A program made the translations under genes and the position numbers. This document shows, in pieces, positions 1 to 8,788 of a DNA stretch of 64,000 bases. The number at the start of each line of letters is the position of its first letter. Position 1 is the first letter of the stretch. The notes below the pieces were generated by a model. It was not told the origin of the DNA. It made no database searches and saw only the letters and a list, made by a program, of their open reading frames with translations. The stretch lies in contig CBDBKL010000008.1 of assembly GCA_965206675.1 (NCBI GenBank), forward strand, positions 434,001-498,000. The letters run 5' to 3'. This DNA comes from CBDBKL01 sp965206675. GTDB lineage: Bacteria > Bdellovibrionota > Bdellovibrionia > Bdellovibrionales > JAKFYE01.

Positions 1-524
1 AAAACATCTCTTCCAATAGCGAAGACACTAAAGATCAGAAAGCTTCTAAAGAAAAAAAGGGGCCATCTCTAGAAGAAAAACTTGAAAAACTGAAGACAGA
101 GTACCTCTATTTAAGAGCTGAATTTGATAATTACAAAAAAAATACGATAAAAGAGCAATCACAACTTATTAAGTATGCAAATGAGTCTATTCTTTTAGCC
201 TTTCTTGATGTTTTTGACCATTTTGAACATGCTCTCAGTTCTGATCTATCCTCAGAAAACATCAAGGAATTTAAGAAAGGAGTAACTCTTATTGTGGAAG
301 AATTTCGAAAGTTTTTAACACAGTTTAATGTCAAAGAGGTTCCCAGCCTAGGAAAGGAATTTGATCCCAATATACATGAAGCACTCGGCAGCGAGGACTC
401 CGATGGAAAAACTTCCCCAGGACACATTCTTCGGGTTTACAAAAAGCCATATACATTACATGATAAAGTCATCCGACATGGGCAAGTCATTGTTGCTAAG
501 GAAAAAATGAAGGATAAAAACTAA
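1..524 (+). CDS. grpE: GrpE nucleotide exchange factor (5' end outside window)
   Basis: GrpE releases ADP from DnaK in the cytosolic Hsp70 cycle. The open frame runs from base 3 without a start in view, so the N-terminus lies outside the window. The visible part has a charged coiled-coil segment (EEKLEKLKTEYLYLRAEFDN) followed by the beta-domain region, including the GKEFDPNIHEALG segment that matches the conserved P-x-x-H-x-A core, and ends in VIVAKEK. It stops 11 bases before a DnaJ-type co-chaperone gene, which fits a heat-shock operon. The identification is firm; only the true start is unknown. Confidence 0.93.
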   Translation, partial: NISSNSEDTKDQKASKEKKGPSLEEKLEKLKTEYLYLRAEFDNYKKNTIKEQSQLIKYANESILLAFLDVFDHFEHALSSDLSSENIKEFKKGVTLIVEEFRKFLTQFNVKEVPSLGKEFDPNIHEALGSEDSDGKTSPGHILRVYKKPYTLHDKVIRHGQVIVAKEKMKDKN

Positions 525-535
525 CGGTATCTTCA

Positions 536-1477
536 TTGAAACAAAAAGACTATTATAAAATATTAGGCCTTCCCCGCTCTGCTAACAAAGAACAGATTAA
601 AAAAGCCTATCGAAAGTTAGCTTTAAGATATCACCCCGATAAAAATGAGGGGGATAAACAATTTGAAGCAAAATTTAAAGAAATCTCTCAAGCCTATGAC
701 ACACTAAAAGATAGGAAAAAAAGAGCGGATTATGACAAAACCCATTTTAAAAAACCCGTATCCTCTTATTCCAAAAGAACATCACCATCCAGTGCTAAAA
801 AGAAGTTTGCAGAAGAGGACACTGATCCCTCACCAGATATTTTCAGCAATCTTTTTAATGATTTCTTTACTTCTACAGACAAGACAGATGAATTAGAAAA
901 GTACAACTCTGACCTAAGATACACACTCAATATTGACCTTGTTGAAGCTGCCACAGGAACTGAAAAAACAATTAGTTATATAAGAAAAGTAAAGGGAGGG
1001 ACAGAGTCTGCAAAAATTGCAGTCAAAGTACCCCCTGGTATTCGTTCAGGACAAAAATTAAAACTGAGAGGAGAGGGGGATAAAAATCATAAAGGCTCTG
1101 CAGGTGACCTCTATGTTATTGTTAATATTCAAAATCACCCTCTATTCACAAGAGAAAGTGATGATGTCTTTATGAGCGTACCCATAAGATATGCACAGGC
1201 AACGTTAGGCGATGAAATACAGGTGCCGACACTGACTGGCTTTGTGGGATTGAAAATCCCACCAGGGACCTCATCTGGTAAAACATTCAGGCTTAAAAAT
1301 CGAGGCTTCCCTCGATTAAAGGCTTCAGGGAACGGAGATTTATACATAAACATCTTCATAGATATTCCTGAAAAATTAAGTGGAAAGCAGAGAAAAATCC
1401 TGAGAGACTTCGATAAAGATTTGGAAGATTCATCTAAGATGAGAGAATATATTGAAAATGTAAGAAGGCTGAAATGA
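536..1477 (+). CDS. DnaJ-family co-chaperone, CbpA type (no zinc-finger domain)
   Basis: Hsp40 co-chaperone that would stimulate DnaK ATPase activity and deliver substrates. A J domain occupies residues 1-70 with the HPD tripeptide at 33-35. A Ser/Lys/Asp-rich linker of about 45 residues follows, then a DnaJ C-terminal substrate-binding domain (IKVPPG- and LKIPPG-type strands, residues about 120-300). I see no CxxCxGxG repeats and no cysteine at all, so this is CbpA-like rather than a canonical DnaJ. The start is TTG. It lies directly after grpE and overlaps the next gene by 4 bases, suggesting one transcript. A canonical dnaJ may exist elsewhere. Confidence 0.9.
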   Translation: MKQKDYYKILGLPRSANKEQIKKAYRKLALRYHPDKNEGDKQFEAKFKEISQAYDTLKDRKKRADYDKTHFKKPVSSYSKRTSPSSAKKKFAEEDTDPSPDIFSNLFNDFFTSTDKTDELEKYNSDLRYTLNIDLVEAATGTEKTISYIRKVKGGTESAKIAVKVPPGIRSGQKLKLRGEGDKNHKGSAGDLYVIVNIQNHPLFTRESDDVFMSVPIRYAQATLGDEIQVPTLTGFVGLKIPPGTSSGKTFRLKNRGFPRLKASGNGDLYINIFIDIPEKLSGKQRKILRDFDKDLEDSSKMREYIENVRRLK

Positions 1478-3414
1478 AATATATCCTTTTGATTGTCCCC
1501 ATATTACTTTTTAGCAATTGCTCTATAATACCTCAGCGCGATCAGCCCCAAGAGGCAGAGCAAAGCGAAATTAAGGAGTTTACTCGGGCACAAAACTTAT
1601 ACAAATCAGGAAAAATAAAACAACCGATTCAAATCCTTAAGAACATCGTACGACAACGTCCTTCATCTGCTATTGCAGACAATGCTCTTTTACTTCTTGG
1701 GGATATTTTTATGTCTCGTAAAGAATACTCTTCAGCTTTTAATGCCTATAAAAAAATCTACTCTGGCTCCACTTTTAGTCCCCTAGATAATAAAGCGAAA
1801 ATTAAAGCGGCAAGATGTTTAATTCTCTTACAAAAAAGCAAAGAGGGTTTACGCCTATTAGAATCTGTAGCGCGCAGTAAAACAGCAACAAAAAAAGAAA
1901 AAAGCCTTTCTTATAATACACAGTTAAAAATTTTTAAAAAGGCAGACAATCCTATAGGAGAGCTTCAAACCCTTATTAAACTTTATAATGATACACCTAG
2001 AGAGTCTTTAAAGATTAGAGCTTTAAACATAGTTGAGAACTCTTTATCCAAAAAACAATTGATGACTGTGGCTAGGAGTTCTAAATATTCCTTCGCTCGC
2101 CCTGTGGCCATTTTTAGTTTAGGCCTATTTGCTTTTGAAAAATCTGACTTTAATATGGCTAAAAGGTATTTAACCAAAGTCCTCTCTTCTTCCCCGGATT
2201 CTGAAATAGCAGAGCGTTCTCAAGAGTTAATCCAACAAATAGATGCACGTAAACATGTTAACCACAACACTGTTGGAGCCATTCTTCCCTTAAGTGGTCC
2301 CCTGAAAAAAATAGGTTACAAAACCCTTATGGGTCTACAACTGGGAATGGGAATTTATGGACCCAACAAATCTAACTTAAAACTGGCCGTCATAGATAGT
2401 GAATCAGACCCTGCTGTTGCCCGAAGAGCTGTTGAAAGGCTAGTTGTTGAAGATCATGTTATAGCTTTAGTGGGAAGTTTATCCAGTAAGGCTGCAACAA
2501 GTGTTGCCACAAAATCTCAAGAGCTTCAGGTACCCAGTATTACCCTTTCACAAAAAGCAAAACTTACCGATATGGGAGACTATATCTTCAGAAACTCTCT
2601 CACCAGTGAAATGCAAGTTAAAAAATTAGTTCAAACAGCAGTTAATGAAGCCGGGTTAAAACGATTTGCTATTCTCTATCCCAATGATTCTTATGGTAAG
2701 GAATTTGCCAAATTCTTCTGGGAAGAAGCAGAGGCTATGGGAGCCGACATCCGCGGAGCTCAAAGTTATGCGCCCAATGAAACGGATTTTAGAGTGTCTA
2801 TTCAAAAACTGGTTGGAACACATTTCAAAGATGATAGAAAAAAAGAATATGCCATGAGAGTAAAATATTGGAAGGCTCAACAAACCCGACTCACATCACG
2901 GAATGATATACCCAGAGATCTTCTTCCCCCCATTGTAGATTTCGAAGCCATCTTCATTCCTGACAGAGTCAAAATCCTTGGACAAATTGCACCTATGTTA
3001 GCCTATAACGATGTGAACAATGTAACCCTTATCGGGACCAACCTTTGGAACACAGTAAACCTTAAGAAACGCACAGGAAAATCATTAAGCCATCCTATTT
3101 TCGTAGATAGCTTTTTGGCCACAGATCCTTTCTTTAAAAATAGCTCTTTCTTTAAGAAATTTCACAATACCTTTGATGAAAAACCCGCTGATTTTGAGGT
3201 TCAGGCCTATGATGTTGGTGTTATCATTCGCACGATTCTTTCAGGGGGTGTGGTTTCAAGGAAAGACTTCAAAAATAAATTATCTCGTATAAAGTCTATA
3301 CAGGGGGCAATTGGCCTCTTAAACATTAATGAAAATAGAGAAGTTATTCGGCCTATGATCACCCTGACTCTGAGTGATGGGAAGATTCAACGGTATTTTT
3401 CCAAAGAAAACTAA
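1474..3414 (+). CDS. Lipoprotein with TPR-like N-terminus and periplasmic-binding-protein fold (LpoA-like)
   Basis: The N-terminus is a short basic region, a hydrophobic stretch and a cysteine at residue 16 (LLFSNC). This is a plausible but imperfect lipobox, since the residue before the cysteine is Asn. Residues about 30-250 look like helical TPR repeats (AQNLYKSGKIKQPIQILKNI and similar). From about residue 262 a type 1 periplasmic-binding fold begins (VGAILPLSGPLKKIGY) and runs to the end. This architecture matches the LpoA/penicillin-binding-protein activator family, which stimulates peptidoglycan synthases from the outer membrane; a ligand-binding role in amino acid uptake is less likely because of the TPR part. 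It overlaps the dnaJ-type gene by 4 bases. Confidence 0.75.
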   Translation: MKYILLIVPILLFSNCSIIPQRDQPQEAEQSEIKEFTRAQNLYKSGKIKQPIQILKNIVRQRPSSAIADNALLLLGDIFMSRKEYSSAFNAYKKIYSGSTFSPLDNKAKIKAARCLILLQKSKEGLRLLESVARSKTATKKEKSLSYNTQLKIFKKADNPIGELQTLIKLYNDTPRESLKIRALNIVENSLSKKQLMTVARSSKYSFARPVAIFSLGLFAFEKSDFNMAKRYLTKVLSSSPDSEIAERSQELIQQIDARKHVNHNTVGAILPLSGPLKKIGYKTLMGLQLGMGIYGPNKSNLKLAVIDSESDPAVARRAVERLVVEDHVIALVGSLSSKAATSVATKSQELQVPSITLSQKAKLTDMGDYIFRNSLTSEMQVKKLVQTAVNEAGLKRFAILYPNDSYGKEFAKFFWEEAEAMGADIRGAQSYAPNETDFRVSIQKLVGTHFKDDRKKEYAMRVKYWKAQQTRLTSRNDIPRDLLPPIVDFEAIFIPDRVKILGQIAPMLAYNDVNNVTLIGTNLWNTVNLKKRTGKSLSHPIFVDSFLATDPFFKNSSFFKKFHNTFDEKPADFEVQAYDVGVIIRTILSGGVVSRKDFKNKLSRIKSIQGAIGLLNINENREVIRPMITLTLSDGKIQRYFSKEN

Positions 3415-3504
3415 TTAAACTTAAGATATTCCTTAACCCTTCCGATATAGAGGATTGATGGGGACTTATATAAGACAGAAGTCCAAGTGGAAAGGGGGAA
3501 TGAA

Positions 3505-3882
3505 ATGAAACCTCTAACGAAAGAAGATCTAAATACTTGTAAGATTAAACTTTTAGAAAGAAAGTCAGACATTCTTAATAGACTAACAGATGTTCAAAGC
3601 ACATTGAGAAACATAAGCAATGAAAGTAAGACAGGAGATGAGGCAGATAAAAGTGCTGGAATTATATCAGAAAATGAAATCCTCACTCGTCAAGCGATGC
3701 TTCAACACACTTTAAAGGAAATTGAATGGGCTTTGCATAAAATAGAAACAGGAAGATATGGAGTCTGTGAAGAAACAGAAGAACCCATAGAGCCTAAACG
3801 ACTTTTAGCTATTCCCTGGACACGACTAAGCATAGAGGGGGCCGAAATAAGAGAATCCCTTGAAAAACACTATGCCAGTTAA
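3505..3882 (+). CDS. DksA/TraR-family transcription factor with degenerate zinc finger (copy 1)
   Basis: DksA proteins enter the RNA polymerase secondary channel and modulate rRNA and stress promoters with ppGpp. The coiled-coil tip keeps two Asp (GDEADKSA, compare DxxDxA in DksA). The C-terminal region aligns with the DksA zinc finger, but only the first Cys remains (YGVCEETEEPI ... RLSIEGAE), with Thr, Ser and Gly in place of the other three. This resembles the zinc-independent DksA2 of Pseudomonas. A GTG at 3487 is in frame, but ATG 3505 has the run AAAGGGGG about seven bases upstream and gives the expected family N-terminus. A paralogue lies 312 bases downstream. Confidence 0.82.
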   Translation: MKPLTKEDLNTCKIKLLERKSDILNRLTDVQSTLRNISNESKTGDEADKSAGIISENEILTRQAMLQHTLKEIEWALHKIETGRYGVCEETEEPIEPKRLLAIPWTRLSIEGAEIRESLEKHYAS

Positions 3883-4194
3883 AAATCATTCCTACTTGTA
3901 GACCTCATCTAAAAAAGTGAAAAGATATGGCTCTCCTATATGACTAAGTCTGAGGCCAAATAGTCACTCCGATATTGTTGGGAAGATTACAAAAAATATG
4001 CACTTTTTTAGAGCAGATTATCAATTGTCCTATAAAAATAATTTTGACTGAATAGGCTTATGATTTATACCCCTACCCGACATTGAAACAAAAACATGTT
4101 TTTGAATAATTGATAAGCAGCACAATTACATTTTCTTCGTGACAACAATTACTATTTTCTTCATATAATCTCTGCATACAGGGGGGGGAGAAGG
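3883..4194. other. Intergenic region between the two DksA-like genes
   Basis: This 312-base AT-rich stretch holds no convincing gene. It contains a perfect 14-base palindrome of the form A5-CATG-T5 at 4090-4103 and widely separated inverted 9-mers TTATCAATT (4018-4026) and AATTGATAA (4108-4116). A well-formed TATAAT box at 4164-4169 lies just before a run of eight G that forms the ribosome-binding site of the next gene. The dyads could be operator sites for the second dksA-like gene, which is inference only. Confidence 0.5.
4139..4169 (+). promoter_or_regulatory. Candidate sigma-70 promoter for second DksA-like gene
   Basis: The -10 hexamer TATAAT is perfect at 4164-4169. A -35-like GTGACA (five of six matches) lies at 4139-4144 with a long 19-base spacer. 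Transcription would begin near 4176, only about 20 bases before the GTG start, giving a very short leader that contains the G8 tract. The -10 is convincing; the -35 is weaker. Confidence 0.5.
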
Positions 4195-4548
4195 GTGCAG
4201 GATCGCTGTGATTCAAATCTCACTCAGAAATGTAAGGCACGTCTGCTCGCTCGCAAAGAATATCTCGTAAAACAATATCAGATAATGCAAGAAGAATTTA
4301 AAAAAAGAGATTCCTCCGGAGATATTGGAGATCTTAGTGCACAGATAACAGCAGAAAAAGAATGGTCTGCCCACCAAAATAGAATTCACAAACAATTAAC
4401 AGAGGTCGATTCTGCGCTACTTCGTATTAAAAATGGAACATTTGGTATTTGTGAAAAAACTGAGGAAGTGATTGAAGAACAAAGACTATTAGCCATACCC
4501 TGGACTCGATTCAGCATAGAAGGTGCTGAAATAAAAGAAGCCTACTAG
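4195..4548 (+). CDS. DksA/TraR-family transcription factor with degenerate zinc finger (copy 2)
   Basis: This is a paralogue of the gene ending at 3882, with the same coiled-coil body, the tip motif GDIGDLSA and the same C-terminal block (FGICEKTEEVI ... RLLAIPWTRFSIEGAE). Again only one of the four zinc-ligand cysteines is kept, while RLLAIPWTR is identical in both copies. The start is GTG at 4195, preceded by GGGGGGGGAGAAGG, an extremely G-rich ribosome-binding site. Its own promoter and short leader suggest independent regulation from copy 1. Presumably it binds RNA polymerase, but loss of the zinc site should change structural stability or redox response. Confidence 0.82.
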   Translation: MQDRCDSNLTQKCKARLLARKEYLVKQYQIMQEEFKKRDSSGDIGDLSAQITAEKEWSAHQNRIHKQLTEVDSALLRIKNGTFGICEKTEEVIEEQRLLAIPWTRFSIEGAEIKEAY

Positions 4549-4784
4549 AATTTTAAATTCCACCTCATCAATAAAATAGTTTTTTTATTAAGTCGTCAAA
4601 GTTTTGTCACTACGAACATCCATCTCAAATAATTAAATCCATCAATTATTAATCAACTTAGTCCATATCTATTTTTATAACCAAGACCTTTGAAGATATC
4701 TAACTCCAAAATATTCAATCTTAAAATATTTTGTTCAAGAGAATCATAATACACACCGAATATTTACTTAGAAGGTGGTTAAAT

Positions 4785-7208
4785 ATGGGCTCTATAAATA
4801 TTGACGGAAATACACTAAATATACCTGAAACGCTTCCTATGTTACCTGTGAGGGACATTGTTGTCTTCCCCTATATGATTTTACCTCTTTTTGTGGGCAG
4901 ACAATCTTCTATTAAAGCTGTAGAAGATGCCCTTTCTAAAAATAGACTTATATTTTTATCCTCACAAAAGGATGTAACAGAAGAAAATCCGAATCCTGAA
5001 TCCGTACACACAATTGGTACTGTAGCCACGATTCTACGCATGAGAAAACTTACTGATGGCCGAATAAAAATTCTCATACAAGGTGTTTCTAAGGCTCGCA
5101 TTAAAAAATTCGTTCAAACAGAACCTAATTTTGAAGTCAAAATTGAACAAATAAAGGAAAGTACAATTTCATATAATGATGTTGAAGTTCAAGCCTCTGT
5201 ACGAAATGCAAAAGAACAATTGGAGAAAATCATAGCACATGGAAAAGTTCTTTCACCAGATATTCTCCTTGTATTGGATGAGGTTAATGATCCTGGACGC
5301 ATTGCTGATTTGATCGCCAGTAATTTAGGTCTAAAAGTTTCTGAGTCTCAAAAAATTCTAGAGATGACAGACCATAGAGAGCGGTTAGCACTCATTAATC
5401 AAATCTTATCTAGCGAGCTTGAAGTCTTACAAGTTCAAACACGTATCAGAAACACAGCCAAAGATGAGATGAATAAAAGTCAAAGAGAGTATTTTTTACG
5501 TGAACAAATGAGAGCTATTAAAAGCGAACTTGGAGAATCAGATTCAAAAGCTGAAGAAATTAATGAGCTTCGAGAAAAAATTTCTATGTCGGGTATGCCC
5601 AAAAATGTCGAAGAAGAAGCCATAAAACAAGCTAATAGACTAGAAAAGATACACCCTGATGCCAATGAAGCTTCTATGATTCGATCTTACTTAGAATGGT
5701 TAATAGACGTGCCGTGGATTAAGGAAACAAAGGATAATTTAGATCTCAATCATGCAAAAAAAGTTCTAGATGAAGATCATTATGACTTGGAAAAGATAAA
5801 AGAGCGTATTTTAGAATTTCTTGCCGTAAGACAACTCAAAAGCAAAATCAAAGGACCTATTCTTTGCTTTGCAGGACCTCCAGGAGTTGGAAAAACCTCC
5901 CTTGGAAAAAGTATCGCCAGAGCTATGGGGCGCGAATACCTCAGAATTTCTTTAGGTGGAGTTAAGGACGAGGCTGAGATTCGAGGTCACAGACGTACTT
6001 ATGTTGGAGCTATGCCTGGAAAAATCATACAAGCTCTTCGACAAGTTAAAACAAAAAATCCGATCTTCCTTTTAGATGAAATTGACAAACTGGGTTCTGA
6101 TTTTAGAGGTGACCCGAGTGCAGCCATGCTTGAAGTCTTAGACCCTGAACAAAATCATACATTCAGAGATAATTACCTCAATGTAGATTATGACTTAAGC
6201 CATGTGATGTTTATTGCTACCGCCAACAACGTAGACACCATTCCCCCTGCTTTAAAAGATAGAATGGAAATGATTCATCTTTCAGGATACACACGACAAG
6301 ATAAAGTTATTATTGCTAAAAAACATCTTATTGATCGTCAGATTACAGCTAATGGAATATCTGAAGATTATATCAAATTTACAGATGAGGGTTTAAAGCA
6401 CCTCATCACCCACTACACAAGAGAGTCTGGTTTAAGAAATATGGAAAGGGAGATAGGTAGCCTTTGTCGAAAAGTTGCAAAGGACGTTGTACTTGGAAAA
6501 AAAGATCAAAAAACAATTACACCGAAACTCATTGAAAACTTTTTAGGACCAGCAAAATTCATTCAAGAAGAAGAGTTGAACGAAGACCTTATTGGTATTT
6601 GTAATGGATTAGCATGGACCCCTTGTGGTGGAGAAGTTTTACACATTGAGGCCATAAAAATGAAAGGAAAGGGAGAGCTTGTCTTAACAGGACAAATGGG
6701 AAGCGTTATGCAAGAGTCAGCTCGAGCCGCTCTTTCCTATGCACGGGCCCACGCTAAGGAACTTAACATTGATGAAAAAATGCTTACAGAAAATGAATTT
6801 CATATTCATATCCCAGCAGGAGCAACTCCCAAAGATGGGCCCTCTGCTGGTATCGCTATGGCCACATCATTAATTAGCTTACTAACAGACACTCCAATCC
6901 GTCACGACTTAGCAATGACTGGTGAAATTACGCTTACGGGGCGTGTATTACCTATTGGAGGACTTAAAGAAAAATCTTTAGCTGCCCTTCAACATGGGAT
7001 TAAGGACATTGTTATACCTTTCCAAAACATCAAAGATCTTACAGAAATTCCAAATGAGTTTAGAGAAAAACTAAACTTTATCTCTGTAAGACATTTGGAT
7101 GAGGTTTTATTCGTTGCTCTGAACTCTCAAAATTCAGAGAAACCTGAAACTTCACCGGAATCGGAAAAAGATTCTTCGGAAAAGACGACACCCTCACCAG
7201 CCGCTTAA
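4785..7208 (+). CDS. lon: ATP-dependent protease Lon
   Basis: Lon degrades misfolded and regulatory proteins in the cytosol. The order is an N-terminal LON substrate domain (LPMLPVRDIVVFPYMILPLF), a coiled-coil linker, an AAA+ module with Walker A GPPGVGKT at residues 364-371 and Walker B FLLDEID near 430, and a protease domain with the Ser in DGPSAG (about 687) and catalytic Lys about 730 in GLKEKS. The frame opens upstream at 4731, but ATG 4785 has AGAAGGTGG at good spacing and gives the standard N-terminus, about 807 residues. The C-terminal tail is Ser/Glu/Pro-rich. It ends 11 bases from a convergent glycosyltransferase gene. Confidence 0.97.
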   Translation: MGSINIDGNTLNIPETLPMLPVRDIVVFPYMILPLFVGRQSSIKAVEDALSKNRLIFLSSQKDVTEENPNPESVHTIGTVATILRMRKLTDGRIKILIQGVSKARIKKFVQTEPNFEVKIEQIKESTISYNDVEVQASVRNAKEQLEKIIAHGKVLSPDILLVLDEVNDPGRIADLIASNLGLKVSESQKILEMTDHRERLALINQILSSELEVLQVQTRIRNTAKDEMNKSQREYFLREQMRAIKSELGESDSKAEEINELREKISMSGMPKNVEEEAIKQANRLEKIHPDANEASMIRSYLEWLIDVPWIKETKDNLDLNHAKKVLDEDHYDLEKIKERILEFLAVRQLKSKIKGPILCFAGPPGVGKTSLGKSIARAMGREYLRISLGGVKDEAEIRGHRRTYVGAMPGKIIQALRQVKTKNPIFLLDEIDKLGSDFRGDPSAAMLEVLDPEQNHTFRDNYLNVDYDLSHVMFIATANNVDTIPPALKDRMEMIHLSGYTRQDKVIIAKKHLIDRQITANGISEDYIKFTDEGLKHLITHYTRESGLRNMEREIGSLCRKVAKDVVLGKKDQKTITPKLIENFLGPAKFIQEEELNEDLIGICNGLAWTPCGGEVLHIEAIKMKGKGELVLTGQMGSVMQESARAALSYARAHAKELNIDEKMLTENEFHIHIPAGATPKDGPSAGIAMATSLISLLTDTPIRHDLAMTGEITLTGRVLPIGGLKEKSLAALQHGIKDIVIPFQNIKDLTEIPNEFREKLNFISVRHLDEVLFVALNSQNSEKPETSPESEKDSSEKTTPSPAA

Positions 7209-7219
7209 CAAAAAAATAT

Positions 7220-8164
7220 CTAAAACGTGGTTTTATCGACAATGTATAAGGGATGATCCATTACTTGATTATATGTTTTTCCAACATATAGGCCAACCAT
7301 ACCAATAACACTAATTAGAACTCCAAATAAAAAGAATAGAGAGACAATGATACTTGTCCACCCACTGACATTATAGTCTCGAGTAAAGTACATCCAGATC
7401 AAGTAAACAGAGTAAAAAAGTGATAGGGTAGATATAATAAAACCGAGTTTCATAGTTAGCTTTAGAGGCTTAATGGAATTAGAAAGAATAAGGTCAACAG
7501 CCATAGCCAGTCTTTTACTAAATGAATATGAGGATCTGCCCCGTGTACGTTTGTCATGCTGTACTTCTAAAAATCCCTTTTTAAACCCTACGATATTTAC
7601 CATGAGTCCAAATAAATGATCTTTTTGTTTAAAACACCGAATGGCATCAATAACCTTAAACTTATAAATTCCAAAATTCGCCTCTCGATTATCATATCTT
7701 TGATCAGTGAGATAATTAAAAACAATATAAAATGCCCAAGAGGTCAAACGTGTAAAATGGCTATCTCGTCTGGCTATTCGGCGCGCCACTAAGGAGTCAT
7801 AGTCTTGATCCACAGCTTGAGCATAAAGCCTTGGTATCTCTTCTGGTCGATCTTGTAGATCACAGTCCATGACAACACACCACTCTCCCATTACATGTTT
7901 TAGTCCGGCCAGTATCGCATGATGTTGACCAAAATTTTTAGAAAGTAAAATCCCTTTTACTCGTGGGTCCTGCTTGGAAAGGGATTGCATTCTTGTCCAT
8001 GAATCATCAAGGCTGCGATCATTAACAAGAATAATTTCAAAGCTATCTGTAATAGGGGATAAATTTTTGATGAGACGGTCATAAAGCCCTTGCAAGTCTA
8101 CAGATTTACCGTAGACAGGCGAAACTATTGAAATATGAGGTCGCCCCTGGTTACTCTGATTCAT
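7220..8164 (-). CDS. Family 2 glycosyltransferase, polyprenyl-phosphate type (DPM1/GtrB/ArnC-like)
   Basis: The N-terminal GT-A domain (residues about 10-230) has ISIVSPVYGKS, EIILVNDRSLDDSW and the metal/nucleotide-sugar site VVMDCDLQDRPEEI. Two hydrophobic segments follow near residues 235-260 and 270-305, typical of enzymes that move a sugar from a nucleotide donor to undecaprenyl phosphate at the inner membrane. The length of 314 residues is normal for the family. The sugar and final target (O-antigen, lipid A or glycan decoration) cannot be told from sequence. It converges on lon and lies downstream of an HTH/coiled-coil gene on the same strand. Confidence 0.88.
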   Translation of the reverse strand: MNQSNQGRPHISIVSPVYGKSVDLQGLYDRLIKNLSPITDSFEIILVNDRSLDDSWTRMQSLSKQDPRVKGILLSKNFGQHHAILAGLKHVMGEWCVVMDCDLQDRPEEIPRLYAQAVDQDYDSLVARRIARRDSHFTRLTSWAFYIVFNYLTDQRYDNREANFGIYKFKVIDAIRCFKQKDHLFGLMVNIVGFKKGFLEVQHDKRTRGRSSYSFSKRLAMAVDLILSNSIKPLKLTMKLGFIISTLSLFYSVYLIWMYFTRDYNVSGWTSIIVSLFFLFGVLISVIGMVGLYVGKTYNQVMDHPLYIVDKTTF

Positions 8165-8217
8165 TTAAAAAGTTGCTTTCGTTTTAACACTTAAAACCTT
8201 TTAGGAAAAATAGAGTA

Positions 8218-8634
8218 TTAAAAGTATTTCAACCTTTCAACTTCAGACTCAAGAACACTCACCAAAGTCTTTAAGTCAGCAATTTGTGTTTTAAGGTCAA
8301 GGATAACCCTGTCTTTCTCCTCGAGACACTCTTGAGAAGATAATATAGCACCCGGGGGGGACCCGGGTGCATTTTGAGGTGGTGAAACAGAAGAGGGGGC
8401 ATCATCCGATAAGATAATACTAACCGGGCTGACCTCTTCGTTTTCAAAATAGGTTGGCAAAGACTCTTCCTCCATAGGCCGTCGCCCGGGATTCCCCTTT
8501 AGTAAAGGTTCATCAAGGAGAAAGTATTTTCTGCCATCCAATTTAAACTTTATAGATTTTGACTTAATGCGTCTTCTTAGGGTGGATAGGCTCACCGAGT
8601 ATTTATTTGAATAATCAACTAAAGGTATCCACAT
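8218..8634 (-). CDS. Unknown protein with N-terminal HTH-like segment and C-terminal coiled coil
   Basis: I do not recognise a named family. Residues 1-45 (IPLVDYSNKYSVSLSTLRRR) resemble the helix-turn-helix of excisionase/MerR-type DNA-binding domains, followed by a short beta-hairpin-like KFKLDGRKYFLLDE. The middle is Pro/Ser/Glu-rich, and residues about 105-138 form a coiled coil (KDRVILDLKTQIADLKTLVS). The frame opens at 8703, but ATG 8634 has AGAGGAAAG just upstream and starts directly at the HTH segment. A perfect GC-rich hairpin lies inside the coding sequence. It is divergent from the patatin gene. DNA binding is inferred. Confidence 0.62.
   Translation of the reverse strand: MWIPLVDYSNKYSVSLSTLRRRIKSKSIKFKLDGRKYFLLDEPLLKGNPGRRPMEEESLPTYFENEEVSPVSIILSDDAPSSVSPPQNAPGSPPGAILSSQECLEEKDRVILDLKTQIADLKTLVSVLESEVERLKYF
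8348..8370. repeat. Perfect GC-rich inverted repeat inside the HTH/coiled-coil gene
   Basis: The arms GCACCCGGG (8348-8356) and CCCGGGTGC (8362-8370) are perfect complements around a five-base loop. The stem is all strong pairs apart from one A-T pair, in an otherwise AT-rich region, and includes a run of seven G. It encodes the APGSPPGA linker between the HTH segment and coiled coil. Confidence 0.85.
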
Positions 8635-8788
8635 ATTCTCTTTCCTCTGAGTAATCATCCTAATACGACCTGAGTATCCTAACATGCAAAAGGGAAAGTA
8701 CAAGATAAGCAGATAATTTTTTCACTATAGAATTTTAAAATAATATGAGTATTCAATTGAATATCATAAAAATTTCATCTACTTAGAT

